A DNA stretch of 64,000 nt from Cruorifilaria tuberocauda. Lineage: Eukaryota; Nematoda; Chromadorea; Rhabditida; Onchocercidae. The position numbers were made by a program, and so were the translations under genes. Numbering within the stretch: position 1 is the first letter of the stretch; each line of letters begins with the position of its first letter. The stretch spans positions 124,001 through 188,000 of the forward strand of contig JABVXU010000064.1 in the NCBI GenBank assembly GCA_013365365.1, read 5' to 3'. Positions 1 to 11,616 of the stretch are shown here, piece after piece. The notes beneath the pieces were generated by a model. It was not told the origin of the DNA, did not search any database, and saw nothing but the letters and a program-made list of their open reading frames with translations.

Positions 1-397
1 GTGTTTGCTAAATCAACAAATTCATGAAATTCAAAAAACTCCATGAAAAAAACAAAGAAAGTGTACAGTTTAATGGTGATAAAGAACGCTGGATTTGCGA
101 CAAAAATTCCCTGATATTAAGGCCCATATTCTAGGCATGTTTGTCACAACTTTCATGATCTTCAACACAATTAAATCCTATAGTAATACTTGTCAAAAGC
201 TACAATAATTTAATTAAAATGAAACTTAAAATCAAATAAAAGAAAGTGAAGCTTAACCAGAAATCAACTATGAACATCTTGCTATTTTAATCTAATTTAT
301 GATGACTCAACTTTATAAAATATAAAAATTAAATTTTAAGGATTTCAAACCAGAAAAAGATGGTTAAAGCTGCAAAACGAAACGAAAATGATGATAC
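1..397. other. 3' flank, no gene seen
   Basis: AT-rich sequence downstream of the stop codon of the EOR-1-type gene. I see no coding exon or RNA gene in it. It probably holds the 3' UTR of that minus-strand gene. Confidence 0.5.
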
Positions 398-3300
398 TCA
401 AACCTTCGCCTGTGCAGCAAGTTGGGCTAATTGTTTCGCACGCCGATATCTTCGTCGATGTTGTTTACCATTGTTCGTACTGCTGTGGTGTTTTTGAATG
501 TGTTCTTTCAGCTTATCCCGTCTTGAAGATGAATAATCACAGTTTTCGCACCTAAATATCATTTAAAGTGTTTAATGCAGTTATTTAACGTCTTATCTTT
601 GAACTTAATTAAGATCCTAAAACTTACTTAAAAGGTTTATCCTCCAAATGTATTCTTTCATGTCGTACCAAATGTGATTTCTCGATAAAAGAACGATTGC
701 ATGTCTTACAATGATGCGCTCTAACTGCTAAATGCGTTCTGAAAGTAAAAAAAAATTCATTAATCAAAAATTATAAATAAGAACAAATGGTATTTTAAGC
801 TTTACAATTTCTTTGAGAATGAATTATATTTATCCCTTGTATAAAAGTTTTTCATTAAAAACACGTTTGGAAGCTTCCTTTGTAACCTCAAATGTCTTAA
901 CATTTCAAGTAGTAATATTTTTGAAATATCTTAATTGCAAGCTTTTAAAATATTCTGGTAGCGTCCTAAAACCCCTCACGCTCGCAACATACACATCTAT
1001 GAGGAATATAGTAAGTACTTCACTTTTAATTCTTAGTTGCTAACTCGCTTGGTGAAAACCAACTTATGATTTCTTTGAAAACTCGAAATTTATATCTTTC
1101 TCCTTTCTCACTATTACTCTAAAAAAGCGAAAAAAAAAGCTGTATTCCATCATTATCCCAATACGAGGGTTTTACATTTGATTATTTGGAATTAAAAAAA
1201 GAATGCAAATTGAATTTTCGGAAAATCTTAGTTTCAACTTTTTGAAAATATTAAGCTTTACCGTAAATGTGCAGCAAGCTGACTTTTCTTGGGTGACGAA
1301 TAAGTACACTCTTCATAGTGACAGTGAAAAACATCACCCGAATGAATGCGGCGATGAGAAATCAAATGGCTTTGATATTTTGTCGAGAAATCACAATGAA
1401 GACATTGATAAGGCCTATAAATAATGGAAACTAAGTTTATTTCAAGTTGAGAAGTTACAAGAGAAAGGAAGTTTTTGCATACTGTGCGTTGAAGGTGACG
1501 ATACCTATTTTCGGAATGAGCAGCGACATGCTGATCCAGAGTACTTTTCATTGCAAACGCACGACCACATTCGGAGCAATGAAAAGGCTTATCAACGGTG
1601 TGATTGCGAATATGACCGATAAGATGATTTCTCGACCGACTTTTGTAATCACATAATGTACATTTGAATGGTCGTTCGTCAGCTGGAAATAAAGTTCTGC
1701 ATAGAATCGACGTACGCAATCCGGAAATTTTTTCGTATAGAAATTCATTGAAATTTTCGAAGCTAACATTAACCAGTGGAGAGATGAACATTTTGAGAAG
1801 CTTGAAAGAACCATTTGATCCTCAGCTTAATAAGAGGTGAATGCACACGAACTTACAGTGTGTTAAACGATGCGAAAGTAAGCTTTGGATGGAATCACTG
1901 CCATACTGACATATATCGCATTGGAAGGGTGGACCCTCAAATTACCAGAAAACTTTGTATTAAATAATTTATATCAAATAGCTTGAATGTCTACGTCGGT
2001 CATCAAGTCTGTGGTTTGCAGATATTAAGATAAAGGCCGAATGCATGCATATTATTCTTCTTTCGTGGAAAATGCTAATTATCGAAATGATTTCCTTTTC
2101 TTGCAAAAAAAACCACTTTAAATTTATAACTCTTAAAGCACGTACCGAAAAATGTGTCTTCATATGTTCATAGTAATCACGATTCCAACGGCATTCATAA
2201 ACGCAAAGAGAACAAACATAGGCGATATTTCGAGTATGTACTCGTACCATATGATGTTTAATAAGAACCGCAGATGAACTTTTGTATGTGCAGTGGTCGC
2301 ATTTGAACAGCTTCTCAACAGCTGCACCGTTTGTTTCGCCATTTGCTTCATTATCGGGTTCATCTTGCTGTGAACACGGATCAACTTCATCCGCCTCATC
2401 AAATATAACCTATAAAGATGGTTTTAATTCAATAGATATTATTATAAATTTCAAAAAACCCAGTTTGATGGAGAGAAATCTACCTGTTCATTAAGATCAA
2501 TTCCGTACTCTGGATATAATTCTTCGGCTACTGGTGTTTCATCTGTTTTTGAAGGCTCAGGACGAACAAAACTTTTATTCTTAGGTGGTCTTCCTCGTCG
2601 TTTTGCCAATACTTGATTTGCTGCAGTTACTGATTTTCGATATAATTTGTGACGACCGGCAGCAGCTGGAGAAAACAAATAAAAATAGACTTCTGACCTT
2701 AATTCTTAAGCACCAATAATAAAAATGAGGGAAAAGATGAAAACGAATGAAAAGTTAGTTTAGAGAAAAAAGACACAATTTGTCACAATTTTTCGTTATG
2801 AGAAGATGTCACAATATAAATAGAATAAAGAAAAATGACAAGAATGTATTTTAACATTAACAAACCTAAAATACGGTTTTTTCGATTCAAAATATTCATA
2901 GCATTTAAGTGAATTTTCAACTTTAAAGATGGACGAGGACCATCACCTGTCCCTGTAGGATTTAGCTGAAATCAAAATTTATAACTTAATAAATAGAATA
3001 TACCACTATCAGATCATGTAACACAATGAACTCGTATTTTACCTTAAAACTTTGTCTATAAATTTATTCCGTCGTTATGGAAATGGTATTGTTGCAAAAA
3101 TAATGTTGAAATGCATAAACACCTACTTTATACTATAATTCACTAAGTGATGATGCTTAAAACAATTCTGCAATACAAATTAATGAGTAAAAATAGCAAT
3201 TACCACTTCCTCAGTTGTTGAAGCACCAATTACAGGAGGTTGTCCAGTTTCTTCATTAAAATCTGATTGTGTCTGCACTTTGTTCGTATCAGTTTCATGA

Positions 3301-5597
3301 ACTTCATCACCTATTTTTCCACTCTGCGCACTTCCACTTTCTGATTTTACACTGTAATATCTTTTTCAAAATATCAAAGAAATACTTCAGCAAAGTTATT
3401 AAAATTTAACAAATTTGTATCGCTATTTCTTTTATTTCAATTCCGAATTAATTTCTTAGAAAGTTTTGAAATAAAGTAAAAAGAAATGGAAAAATTGCAT
3501 TTGTAACGGAAATTTAATGACTAAACTACTTAATAAAGAAATAAACTAATTATAAACTATTAATGAATAAACTATTTAAGCCTCATAAATTCACACCTCA
3601 TCGTGAGGCCAATTTCTCCTTGCGGAATACCACGCGATTGCGCTTGGAGCTGTGAACCACTTCCATATGTCAAGTGGGCATCATTATAAAAAATCGTTCT
3701 TTCGTTGCCAAATTGAGCAGTAAGAGTTCGATATTGTGCCTGGTATTTTGCCATTAGCATTGAATGTTTGCACCTTTGAAAATAAACAATAAAACAGTGA
3801 AGATCTGAGAATTAATAAGAACTGGCACATGTTACTGAGATGAGGAATAAAATTGCTTTTAGCTTGGGTTTCACATTAAAGACAATTCATGAATCAATTA
3901 CAAACGAATTCACCGGATGGGTTACACTTTTGAAAATATTCATGCCAAACATCAAAAAACCCTCTTTTTTTAGTATTCCAGTTCAAGATTAGGGATGCAA
4001 TGAGATCTGTCAAAAATGCTTTTTTGAACCAACACAATAGAATTGAAAAATGAGAAACGCACGCTATTGTTTTCACATTTCACGCGAAAAACTATTTGAA
4101 ACCATTCAAACTTAATTCAAGCAGCAAAATAAAAATGCAAAAGAACTACAAAAGTCATACATCATTTGCATCAATGTATATCGTGCTGCTTGAGAGCTGA
4201 TAAGGAAAGGCGAATAATCCAGTAAATATTCCAAAGTAGAGGATTGCACCGATGCAAAGGAACATGAAGCTAACATTTCCTTGAAGAGAGAATCACGCTG
4301 CGTAGGGTTATGTCCGATCCATTGAACTATTAACCTAAATTCAAATTACATGAAAACTTATCAAAAAAAAATCCGTATGAAGGAACAAAGTTCCTTTCAA
4401 AAAAGACAGAGATATTAGAAAAAATTAACAACAGACATTTAAATAGACAAATCCGCTACTGATTCGCGAAAACAGAATGTAATTTACTTTAGATGGATAT
4501 CAGGAGAGATGGAATTGGCATATTTTGGTTCAGATAGTAATGCATTCAACTGAGCTAAAGAGAATTCGACAATATCCGTGCTTTCCAGCAAACATCGATT
4601 GATATTAACATCGAAGAAATCGCATGCACTCTTCAGGAGAGCCGGCAAATTATATTTCAGTGCAAGCTCTTTCACCGATAAACAATTAGCCGAATCCATG
4701 TAACGGTCCAAATACTCTGCACAATAATTTTTTACTCGTGTTATCTGAAACAAAGAACGATAGCAGGATCGTTTCAAATAATTCTTTACAACCATACTTG
4801 GTCGGTTAGGATGTAGGAAAAGTCATTAAAGTACATCAGCATATGTATTAAAGAAGCCAAAAGCGCTGAATGCATTATAAATAGTACTTTTTTCTGAAAT
4901 TAAAGGGTTAATTAACCAGAAAATTATTAGCGAGCTTCAGTAGGTCCGTTACACTACTACGATCGATGACAACACTTCCACTGTACATATAATTGAGCAA
5001 TAGTTCAAAAACTGCAGGATTCTGACAATTCACGGTTACCTAAAATAAATTGTAGAGATAACAATGACAAATTAAGAATACGAAGCAAATCCCTGCCATC
5101 TTAAAAATTACGGTATAAAAACATCATGTCGTTGCCATAGAAGCAAAAATCTATCCTAAAAAAGCACAATTTTATTTTTGTTGACATCAGAAATATCGGT
5201 CGGTTTATAAATGACAAGTCCTTTCATAACTCTATACTTTTGATGATGCTTGATTAGAACAATTATCCTCCTCTTTTCTCACACACAAATTGATGACGAA
5301 ATTATAAAAGAATATTGTTTAGTATCAAAAGTACGACTGCTCAAGATTACAATAAACCTGTTCTTTCACAACTTTCGAATTCCTTAAGATAGAGTCAAAA
5401 TATGGACTGCATGCCGCAAGGATATTTCGATGTGCGCAAAACTGACGATCTTTGACAACAATATATACATCACAAAAACGTCCCGTGTCCCGTTGGTAAC
5501 GTAAGCGTTCCAAAATGACATTCCCATGCTGATCCGTAAATGACATCGGATTCAAGCTTCCATTCCCGTCCTGTGCACAAGTTGACAGCGTTGTCAT
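398..5597 (-). CDS. eor-1: BTB-BACK zinc finger transcription factor, EOR-1/PLZF type
   Basis: Nuclear DNA-binding regulator. In C. elegans EOR-1 acts downstream of Ras/ERK and Wnt signalling. Fourteen exons join in phase to 779 residues: 5597-5358, 5039-4917, 4744-4488, 4334-4161, 3773-3597, 3351-3204, 2965-2866, 2665-2484, 2409-2146, 1935-1857, 1682-1505, 1414-1262, 738-628, 551-398. Order seen: BTB domain (about residues 20-130, with FCDVYIVV and [13 protein letters not shown]), BACK region (to about 280), an acidic linker, an AT-hook ([10 protein letters not shown], near residue 427), then nine C2H2 fingers (about 500-755), for example [19 protein letters not shown]. The nine fingers plus BTB match EOR-1. 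The AT-hook is an extra landmark. The start is the ATG four bases after a T-rich acceptor, as for SL trans-splicing. Orthology is inferred from architecture. Confidence 0.88.
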
Positions 5598-5601
5598 TGC
5601 T

Positions 5602-5612
5602 CTAAAAAATAC
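5602..5612 (-). promoter_or_regulatory. Putative spliced-leader acceptor of eor-1
   Basis: Read on the minus strand, a T-run ending in AG lies four bases before the chosen start codon at 5597. No upstream coding exon joins to it, so a trans-splice site is the simplest reading. A cis acceptor following a noncoding 5' exon is the alternative. Confidence 0.5.
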
Positions 5613-6609
5613 TTTATTTTTTACTAATTCGATATAACTCAAACACCAAAAAATCCAAATCCACTTTTCCTAACTTACAAACTGAAGTCCATGCTATTAA
5701 TTATCCAAAACAAATAAATGTGACCTTCTAATATATTTATCAGTAAAGAAGAATCAGAAACCAGAAGCATCAACCCTTTAATGATGGAGATAGATGGAAC
5801 AGCATAAACAATAAACCACGAAACAGTCGTTTTTAATTACATTTAACTCAACTGTTTTAACTTAAACATAAAAAAATTAGGTGGAAATGTGCATAAAGCT
5901 TTAAGCTTTATGATAGAACAGCTACATGTTTCTTCAAACGTTTCTCTAACTCTGAAATGTTCACAATCATTCGTAGCAGTATGACTATAGCTATCTAATC
6001 GTTTTCTCAATCTATCATCTTTCTTCATCTATCCCTGTCTTCTTTTCCATTGGGATAATCTTACAATCACCTAGTGATACAGCATAGTTATCCAAGAAAT
6101 GTTTCAACTCTTAAAAGTACAATTTCGTTGATTCCATATTCTTTAGTCTTACGAAGTCATCGGCTTCTCGTCCTTCAAATAATTGTATTATTCATTTCTT
6201 CCAAGCCTCAAACTCAAGCATCTCTACGGCAAATCTTCAAATCACACGTAAACGTTTAACTTCGTCATCCACTTTGCGAGGACACGTCGTAGCATCTCGG
6301 CGTGCGCAACGAAACGTGAAACGAAATATGAATAAGAATTTGCGGTTGTTAGTGAACTGAAATTTTGTAGTTTGTTTGTGGGATGGTAATGTAAAAGTCA
6401 TATAGGTCTATCTAGGAGAGCAGATGATGCCAACTTTGAGGATAAAGTTATCATAATTGTGATAATGATGGTATCAGTTATTGTAGGATATTTGATTACT
6501 ATTCAACTGAGCAGAAATGCTACCTTAGTTGTACTTACAGCCCATTTATCCCATGCAATAATGATAACATCAGCAAATCTTTCACTGTGATTGGAAGGAC
6601 TTCATTGAT
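5613..6609. other. Divergent intergenic region
   Basis: About 1 kb between the minus-strand eor-1 gene and the plus-strand dehydrogenase gene. It probably holds both promoters. I see no conserved coding exon. Short open frames around 5843-6259 are not supported by splice sites or recognisable protein sequence. Confidence 0.5.
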
Positions 6610-8380
6610 ATGAAGGTATTCTTTTTCAATTTATTATAATTTTGATATTCATTGCTTCAGTTTGTGGATGTTGATTTTGATTAATTATTTACAGAATAAG
6701 AAGTTTAAATTGATGAATGTAATAAAGATTAATTAGAGAGAGTGAAGATTTTGCAAATTATCATCTAATCAGTTTCTTTAAACTCCAGAAACCGTTGGGT
6801 ATGTCAAGATTTATAGACTTTTTTCCCGAATAGTATTTGTTTCTTTTCACTTCCTTTCACTTCCTGTGATGCCGCAACATTTTCTTCCACTTCACAAAGA
6901 CTCGAGTTATTATGTTTGGAATTACAGGAAATTGACAATGCACAATATTTAATGAACGGCAGTTCAAATGATTAAATCACGCTTATTAAATTTTTCGATG
7001 GAAATTTGAAAATTCATAATAATGTTGAGTTCATTTTCAGGAAGCAGTAGCTTTGGTAACCGGTGGAGCATCAGGTTTGGGTAAAGCGACGGTGCAACAT
7101 TTACTGAAACATGGTTTTAAAGTTGCCATGTTGGATCTTCCATCCTCAAATGGTGCTTTTCTGACGAAATTGATAAATCGGGATTGTTTATACGTGCCAG
7201 CCAATGTAATATTCAATTTTAATCAGAAATTGCACTACAAGTTTTCAAATTTTATACGGAAAGCTTTTGTTTGCTAAAATATAGCTAATATACGTATGTA
7301 TATATATGCTTTTTTTTTCATAAAAATTGCATTAGTCTCCACCTAATTTTCCGCCTAATTATCCCACATTTTCAGATAACAAATGATGAGGAAGTAAAAA
7401 ATGCTGTACTGAAAGTGAAGGATAAATTTGGGCATTTGAATGCTCTAATTAATTGTGCCGGAATCTCTTTCAATTGCAAAACGTTTAGCTTCAATAAACA
7501 AACTGCAAATCATAAATCAACAATGATGTCGAATTTAAAACAAGTGTTAGCAGTGAGATTTTTGTTTCGTATTATTGAATCTTTTATTCTATTCGCGGGA
7601 TTTAACGCTTGTTGTAATTTATTTGCTGTTGCTCCTCAGCATGTATTCCATAGTTGTTATAAAGTATTCTACATGTCGCAGCGTACCTAATATTTATTGT
7701 CTCTTTTTTTTCATTAAGGTGAATGCTGTTGGGACACTCAGCGTTATCCGACATTCAGTCGATTTAATGACACAAAATGAAAAAAGTGAATCGGGATGTC
7801 GAGGAGTTATCATCAATACGTCATCATTCTCATCGTTTGAGCCGCAATTTGGGCTAGCAAGTTTTTGAATTTGTGAGCTGGCAATTAAATTTCACTCGGG
7901 GAATCATTTCCGATTAACTTTAATTTTATTAAAATGTTGCAGTATTCCCTGTTACTGTACAATTTACTTTACCACCGAAGTGGTAACCTTATCTGTAGCA
8001 ACATTTAGGTGTTTGATGCGATGAGTTCTGGAGCTCTGAATAGTGCTACAATAACTTTAGCAAAAGATCATGCTTCGGATGGTATTCGATTTGTCGCTAT
8101 TGCTCCAGGCATTTTCCGAACACCTTTGTTGATTTCTCATATGAATGAATTGGTACTTTATTCATGAATTAAATACATACATTTTTTTCATATGAACGAA
8201 GTGCCGAAAAATCATGCTTTAATCTTGTAGAATGTGGAAATGTATGAAAGAATGGTGGAACTTCCTGCGCGATTAGGCATACCAGAAGAATTCGCTGCTC
8301 TTGTGTTGCATATTATTCAAAATAATTATTTGAATGGCGTGGTCATTCGTTTGGATGGTGCTCTTAGAATGCCACCATAA
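6610..8380 (+). CDS. HSD17B10-like short-chain dehydrogenase paralogue, probable pseudoenzyme
   Basis: Classical SDR fold, 259 residues in six exons: 6610-6615, 7041-7205, 7376-7552, 7719-7856, 8009-8152, 8231-8380, all phase 0. It keeps the NAD-binding TGGASGLG, the LDLP acidic turn, NCAG and the terminal [10 protein letters not shown] shared with the next gene. The HSD10 catalytic serine is kept (Ser152 in NTSS). The Tyr and Lys of YxxxK are not: the aligned residues are Asp165 and Ser169 ([10 protein letters not shown] against [10 protein letters not shown] in the neighbour). Oxidoreductase activity is therefore unlikely, and NAD binding or a structural role remains possible. Exon 4 ends at an unusual GC donor (GCAAGT). 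The first coding exon is only ATGAAG, so the start is less certain. Tandem duplicate of the gene at 9433-10937, with matching intron positions. Confidence 0.8.
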
Positions 8381-9432
8381 GCTATTGTTCATATGATATG
8401 TGGACGAATATTCAAGTTTCTTATTTAATCTCAGGTGTTAATACATGTGCGAATGTTGCACAATGTGTTCTAATTTTATTTTGTCGTCAATGCTAACTGT
8501 TACCACTTTTTGTACTTGATTTCCACTAATCAATAAAATTGGTGATTCAAAAAACTGATTTATTATCCAATGTTTGTCGATTGGGATTTCATTATCTTTA
8601 AAATACACGCATGAATTATCAATGTTTGTAATGGTTTGGGAAATTTTATCAAATGAATTTGAGAAGAATCATAACTGACTGGTAGCACTGGTAAATTAAT
8701 GTTTTAAATAGTAGAATTAAATCCCTATAATGTTGGAAAATAATGTGGAAATATGATGTTGTTTACGCGCTGAAATAAGGTTTCCAGTCATTTATTTGAA
8801 GTAGCGGAATTGGGATATGGACGGACCGCCTATTTCGTCGTGAAATCTGGCTACAGTAGGATAGCAATAGTGCTAGGTGATGCAGATTTTGTAAAGGATT
8901 CGATCCGTCTAGTCAATAGCTCTTATTGTTTCATCATTTCGTTTATTGTTAGTAATAGTTGGTTTTCTGATGAGTTTCATATGTTAGAGAAGTTTCATCA
9001 GTGGCTGATCGTAATTTGTTTCCACAGTATCCTGGAATGATAAGTATCAAAGTGATAATATCATTATTCACGTTTCAAGTTTTGGTTTTAGTTTTCGGAT
9101 GGTACTCAAAGATTTTCAAATGCATAGTTCGGACTGAATTATCATGTTTCAGTTTTGATGTATTTCAGCAATGGTTTAGAATTCAGTGTCTTAGAAGCCG
9201 ATAAAAATTTTTTGTCCTCAATCCTATGAAATAAACTAACTCTAGGTAGATAGCTAGGACTGCAATTAAAATACTGGAAATGGATAATGTGTTTTGAAAG
9301 GTACACGATTTCGTCAAATTTTGTCGAACTGATGAACAGCCGGCGATTAACGTAATAAGGTAGTGCGTGCAGAGTCTGTTTTATGGATTCTTTATTAGAA
9401 AAATGAATTTTGTTGCAGGTGTGATATAAATC
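8381..9432. other. Spacer between the tandem dehydrogenase genes
   Basis: It holds the 3' UTR of the first gene and the upstream region of the second. Open frames at 8810-9204 do not resemble any protein I know and lack supporting splice sites. No repeat is obvious. Confidence 0.5.
8532..8537 (+). terminator. Poly(A) signal AATAAA of the first dehydrogenase gene
   Basis: Canonical AATAAA about 150 bases after the stop codon at 8380. Assigned by position only. Confidence 0.55.
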
Positions 9433-10937
9433 ATGGCTACTTATTTGGCTTCTGTGAAGGTATGTTTCTGTGAAATTTTGTATGTGTCATTTTTCCCCTG
9501 ATTTATCAGTTAGCATATTATTACGATTTTCAGGACATTGTGGCATTAGTCACTGGTGCTGCATCGGGTCTTGGAGCTGGTACAGCGCGACATCTTCTCA
9601 AACATGGAGCAAAAGTGGTCATTATGGATTTACCGCATTCGAAGGGTGGGGCACTGGCGAAGGAAATGGGGCAAAATTGCTTATTTACTGCAGCTGATGT
9701 GAAAATTTCCACTTTCGATTTTTTCCTTGATGAAATTGCCCAAATAAGGAGGCATTGATGATTTGTAGATTAAGCGAAATTTGAATATATTTTTATTTGC
9801 TAAACATTAGTGCTCGGCAGATCAAGAAATGATCAAAATGCGGGGATGACATAAAATTCATAGCAAAATTAAGTGTATAGACTTTCGACATAATAAAAAT
9901 GAAAGCGTTTGTTTCCGTCTAATGTTTGAAATGAGATTGGATGTTCAATTTCCAGGTGCGATCTTCAGCTGAAGTATCTAGTGCATTTCATACTCTGATT
10001 GATAAATTTGGACAGTTGGATGTAGTTGTAAATTGTGCTGGTGTATCATATCCATTCAAGCTGTATAATTTGCAGAAAAAGAAAGCCTGTGATCTAGAAC
10101 TTATTCGTAAAACATTCGATGTAAGAACATACTTGTGTTCTTATTCAATCGACTTATGAAAATTTTTTTGAGTCTTTCTGATCGAATTTGTCCTGACACT
10201 AATCGGACGAGATTAACTGGATATGAAATTGCAGTGAATGAAGTTTGTTATCGGCTACATTATTTCCACATGTTTAATTTAGGTCAATGTTTTCGGTACT
10301 TTCAATGTTATACAGCATGCCCTTGAAGCATTTGCTCTTAAGAGCAAGGACAGCTTAGGTTTTCGTGGTGTTATTATCAATACAGCATCAATAGCAGCTT
10401 ACGATGGTCAAGTTGGACAGGTTAAACTTTCATTTGTATTTCGAGAAAAATTTTATAGGAAATCGGCTATAACTGACAAAAATAAGTAGGCGATGTAATA
10501 TTTAGCAATTTTTCCAGTTTAGAAGTATTAATACCAGGAATATATCATTTTTCTTTTTAGAGTGCTTACGCAGCTTCCAAAGGAGCGATTGTAAGTGCAA
10601 CACTTGCGTTCGCTCGTGACTATGCGGAGGATGGAATACGATTCATGACAATTGCACCAGGACTTTTTGACACTCCACTCATGAGTGGACTTCCTGAAAA
10701 GGTAGCAGTGCATCATACATTATTTCGATGAGCAATGGATAGAATTTGTTTGTTATTTCATAGGCATTATTGGTCAGTATATTGCAGGTACGTACTTTTC
10801 TAGCCGATATAATTCCGCTTCCAAATAGGCTGGGCAGTCCAGAAGAATTTGGAGCCTTGGTGCGTCATATTATCGAGAATCGGTACTTGAACGGAGAAGT
10901 GATACGTCTTGATGGTGCCTTGCGAATGCCTCCTTAA
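9433..10937 (+). CDS. ard-1: 3-hydroxyacyl-CoA dehydrogenase type 2 (HSD17B10/ARD-1 type)
   Basis: NAD-dependent SDR. The family acts in mitochondria on 3-hydroxyacyl-CoA (isoleucine breakdown) and on steroids, and in mammals is also a subunit of mitochondrial RNase P. Exons 9433-9459, 9534-9698, 9956-10120, 10283-10420, 10561-10701 and 10788-10937 give 261 residues, the length of human HSD10. Visible: cofactor motif [16 protein letters not shown], the NTAS serine at 155, and Tyr168 and Lys172 in [10 protein letters not shown]. These positions equal the human catalytic residues. The C-terminus reads [10 protein letters not shown]. Exon sizes nearly match the upstream gene, so the two arose by tandem duplication, and this copy is the one with an intact active site. 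The symbol follows the C. elegans HSD10 orthologue from memory. Confidence 0.9.
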
Positions 10938-11586
10938 GCCTTTAATATAACATGATCGAAACTCGTTTTTCTATGAAGAAAATACAAGTAGGAAATAATT
11001 TGGTATAATTAACCGTTAAGTCATATGTCCATCCACTTCTTCAAGAATTGTTTGTTGTTTGTTATCCGGTGAGCAGTTACTTGTTCATTGACATTCATTT
11101 TATTTATAAGCTTTTGTAATGCCTTCGTTCATCTTGATTCACATAAGCATTCTGCTTAGCAGTTGTTGCATTTATACGTTGTTCATTTGTCACGTTAGAA
11201 TAAAGCTTTAAAATTCCTGTTTTCCTTTTAGTTGCTATCAAAAATGTTGCTTTGCAAACAAGTACTTTTTATTCCAATGTTTAATCGCTGACGCTATAAG
11301 AATGCATTGGAACGCTATATATTCAAAGAAGCGACTTTACCTATCGGTGGTCTTCATTGTGCGAAAAAGCTGGATTTCAGGATGATCAATGATCAACTTC
11401 ATTACTATTAATGTAATGAAGTTTAGTTTAGTAAAACTGCTGAGTACACCAGTATTATCAGTAGCTTCGTATAAGTATGGAAAGGCAGCCTTTTTCACTT
11501 CTCCAGTTTTCGTTTGTTTTTTAATGTGTAAATTTGTGAAATCTGATGTCGCATGCCATACTCGTATGTATCTTATCGTACAATTC
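10938..11586. other. Intergenic region before wapl-1
   Basis: It holds the 3' UTR of the dehydrogenase gene and the upstream region of wapl-1. I see no additional coding exon. Open frames overlapping 11337-11766 belong to or shadow the first WAPL exon. Confidence 0.5.
11199..11204 (+). terminator. Poly(A) signal AATAAA of the ard-1-type gene
   Basis: Canonical AATAAA about 260 bases after the stop at 10937, assigned by position. Confidence 0.5.
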
Positions 11587-11599
11587 TTTTTCTTTCCAG
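11587..11599 (+). promoter_or_regulatory. Putative spliced-leader acceptor of wapl-1
   Basis: A strong T-rich tract ending in CCAG lies 18 bases before the WAPL start codon, with no in-frame upstream exon. This is the usual arrangement for nematode SL trans-splicing. Confidence 0.55.
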
Positions 11600-11616
11600 G
11601 TTGGTCGACAGTTAGG

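Noticed and set aside
1203..1656. Plus-strand open frames over the zinc finger exons
   Set aside because: They are antisense shadows of the eor-1 exons, whose minus-strand translation shows clear C2H2 fingers.
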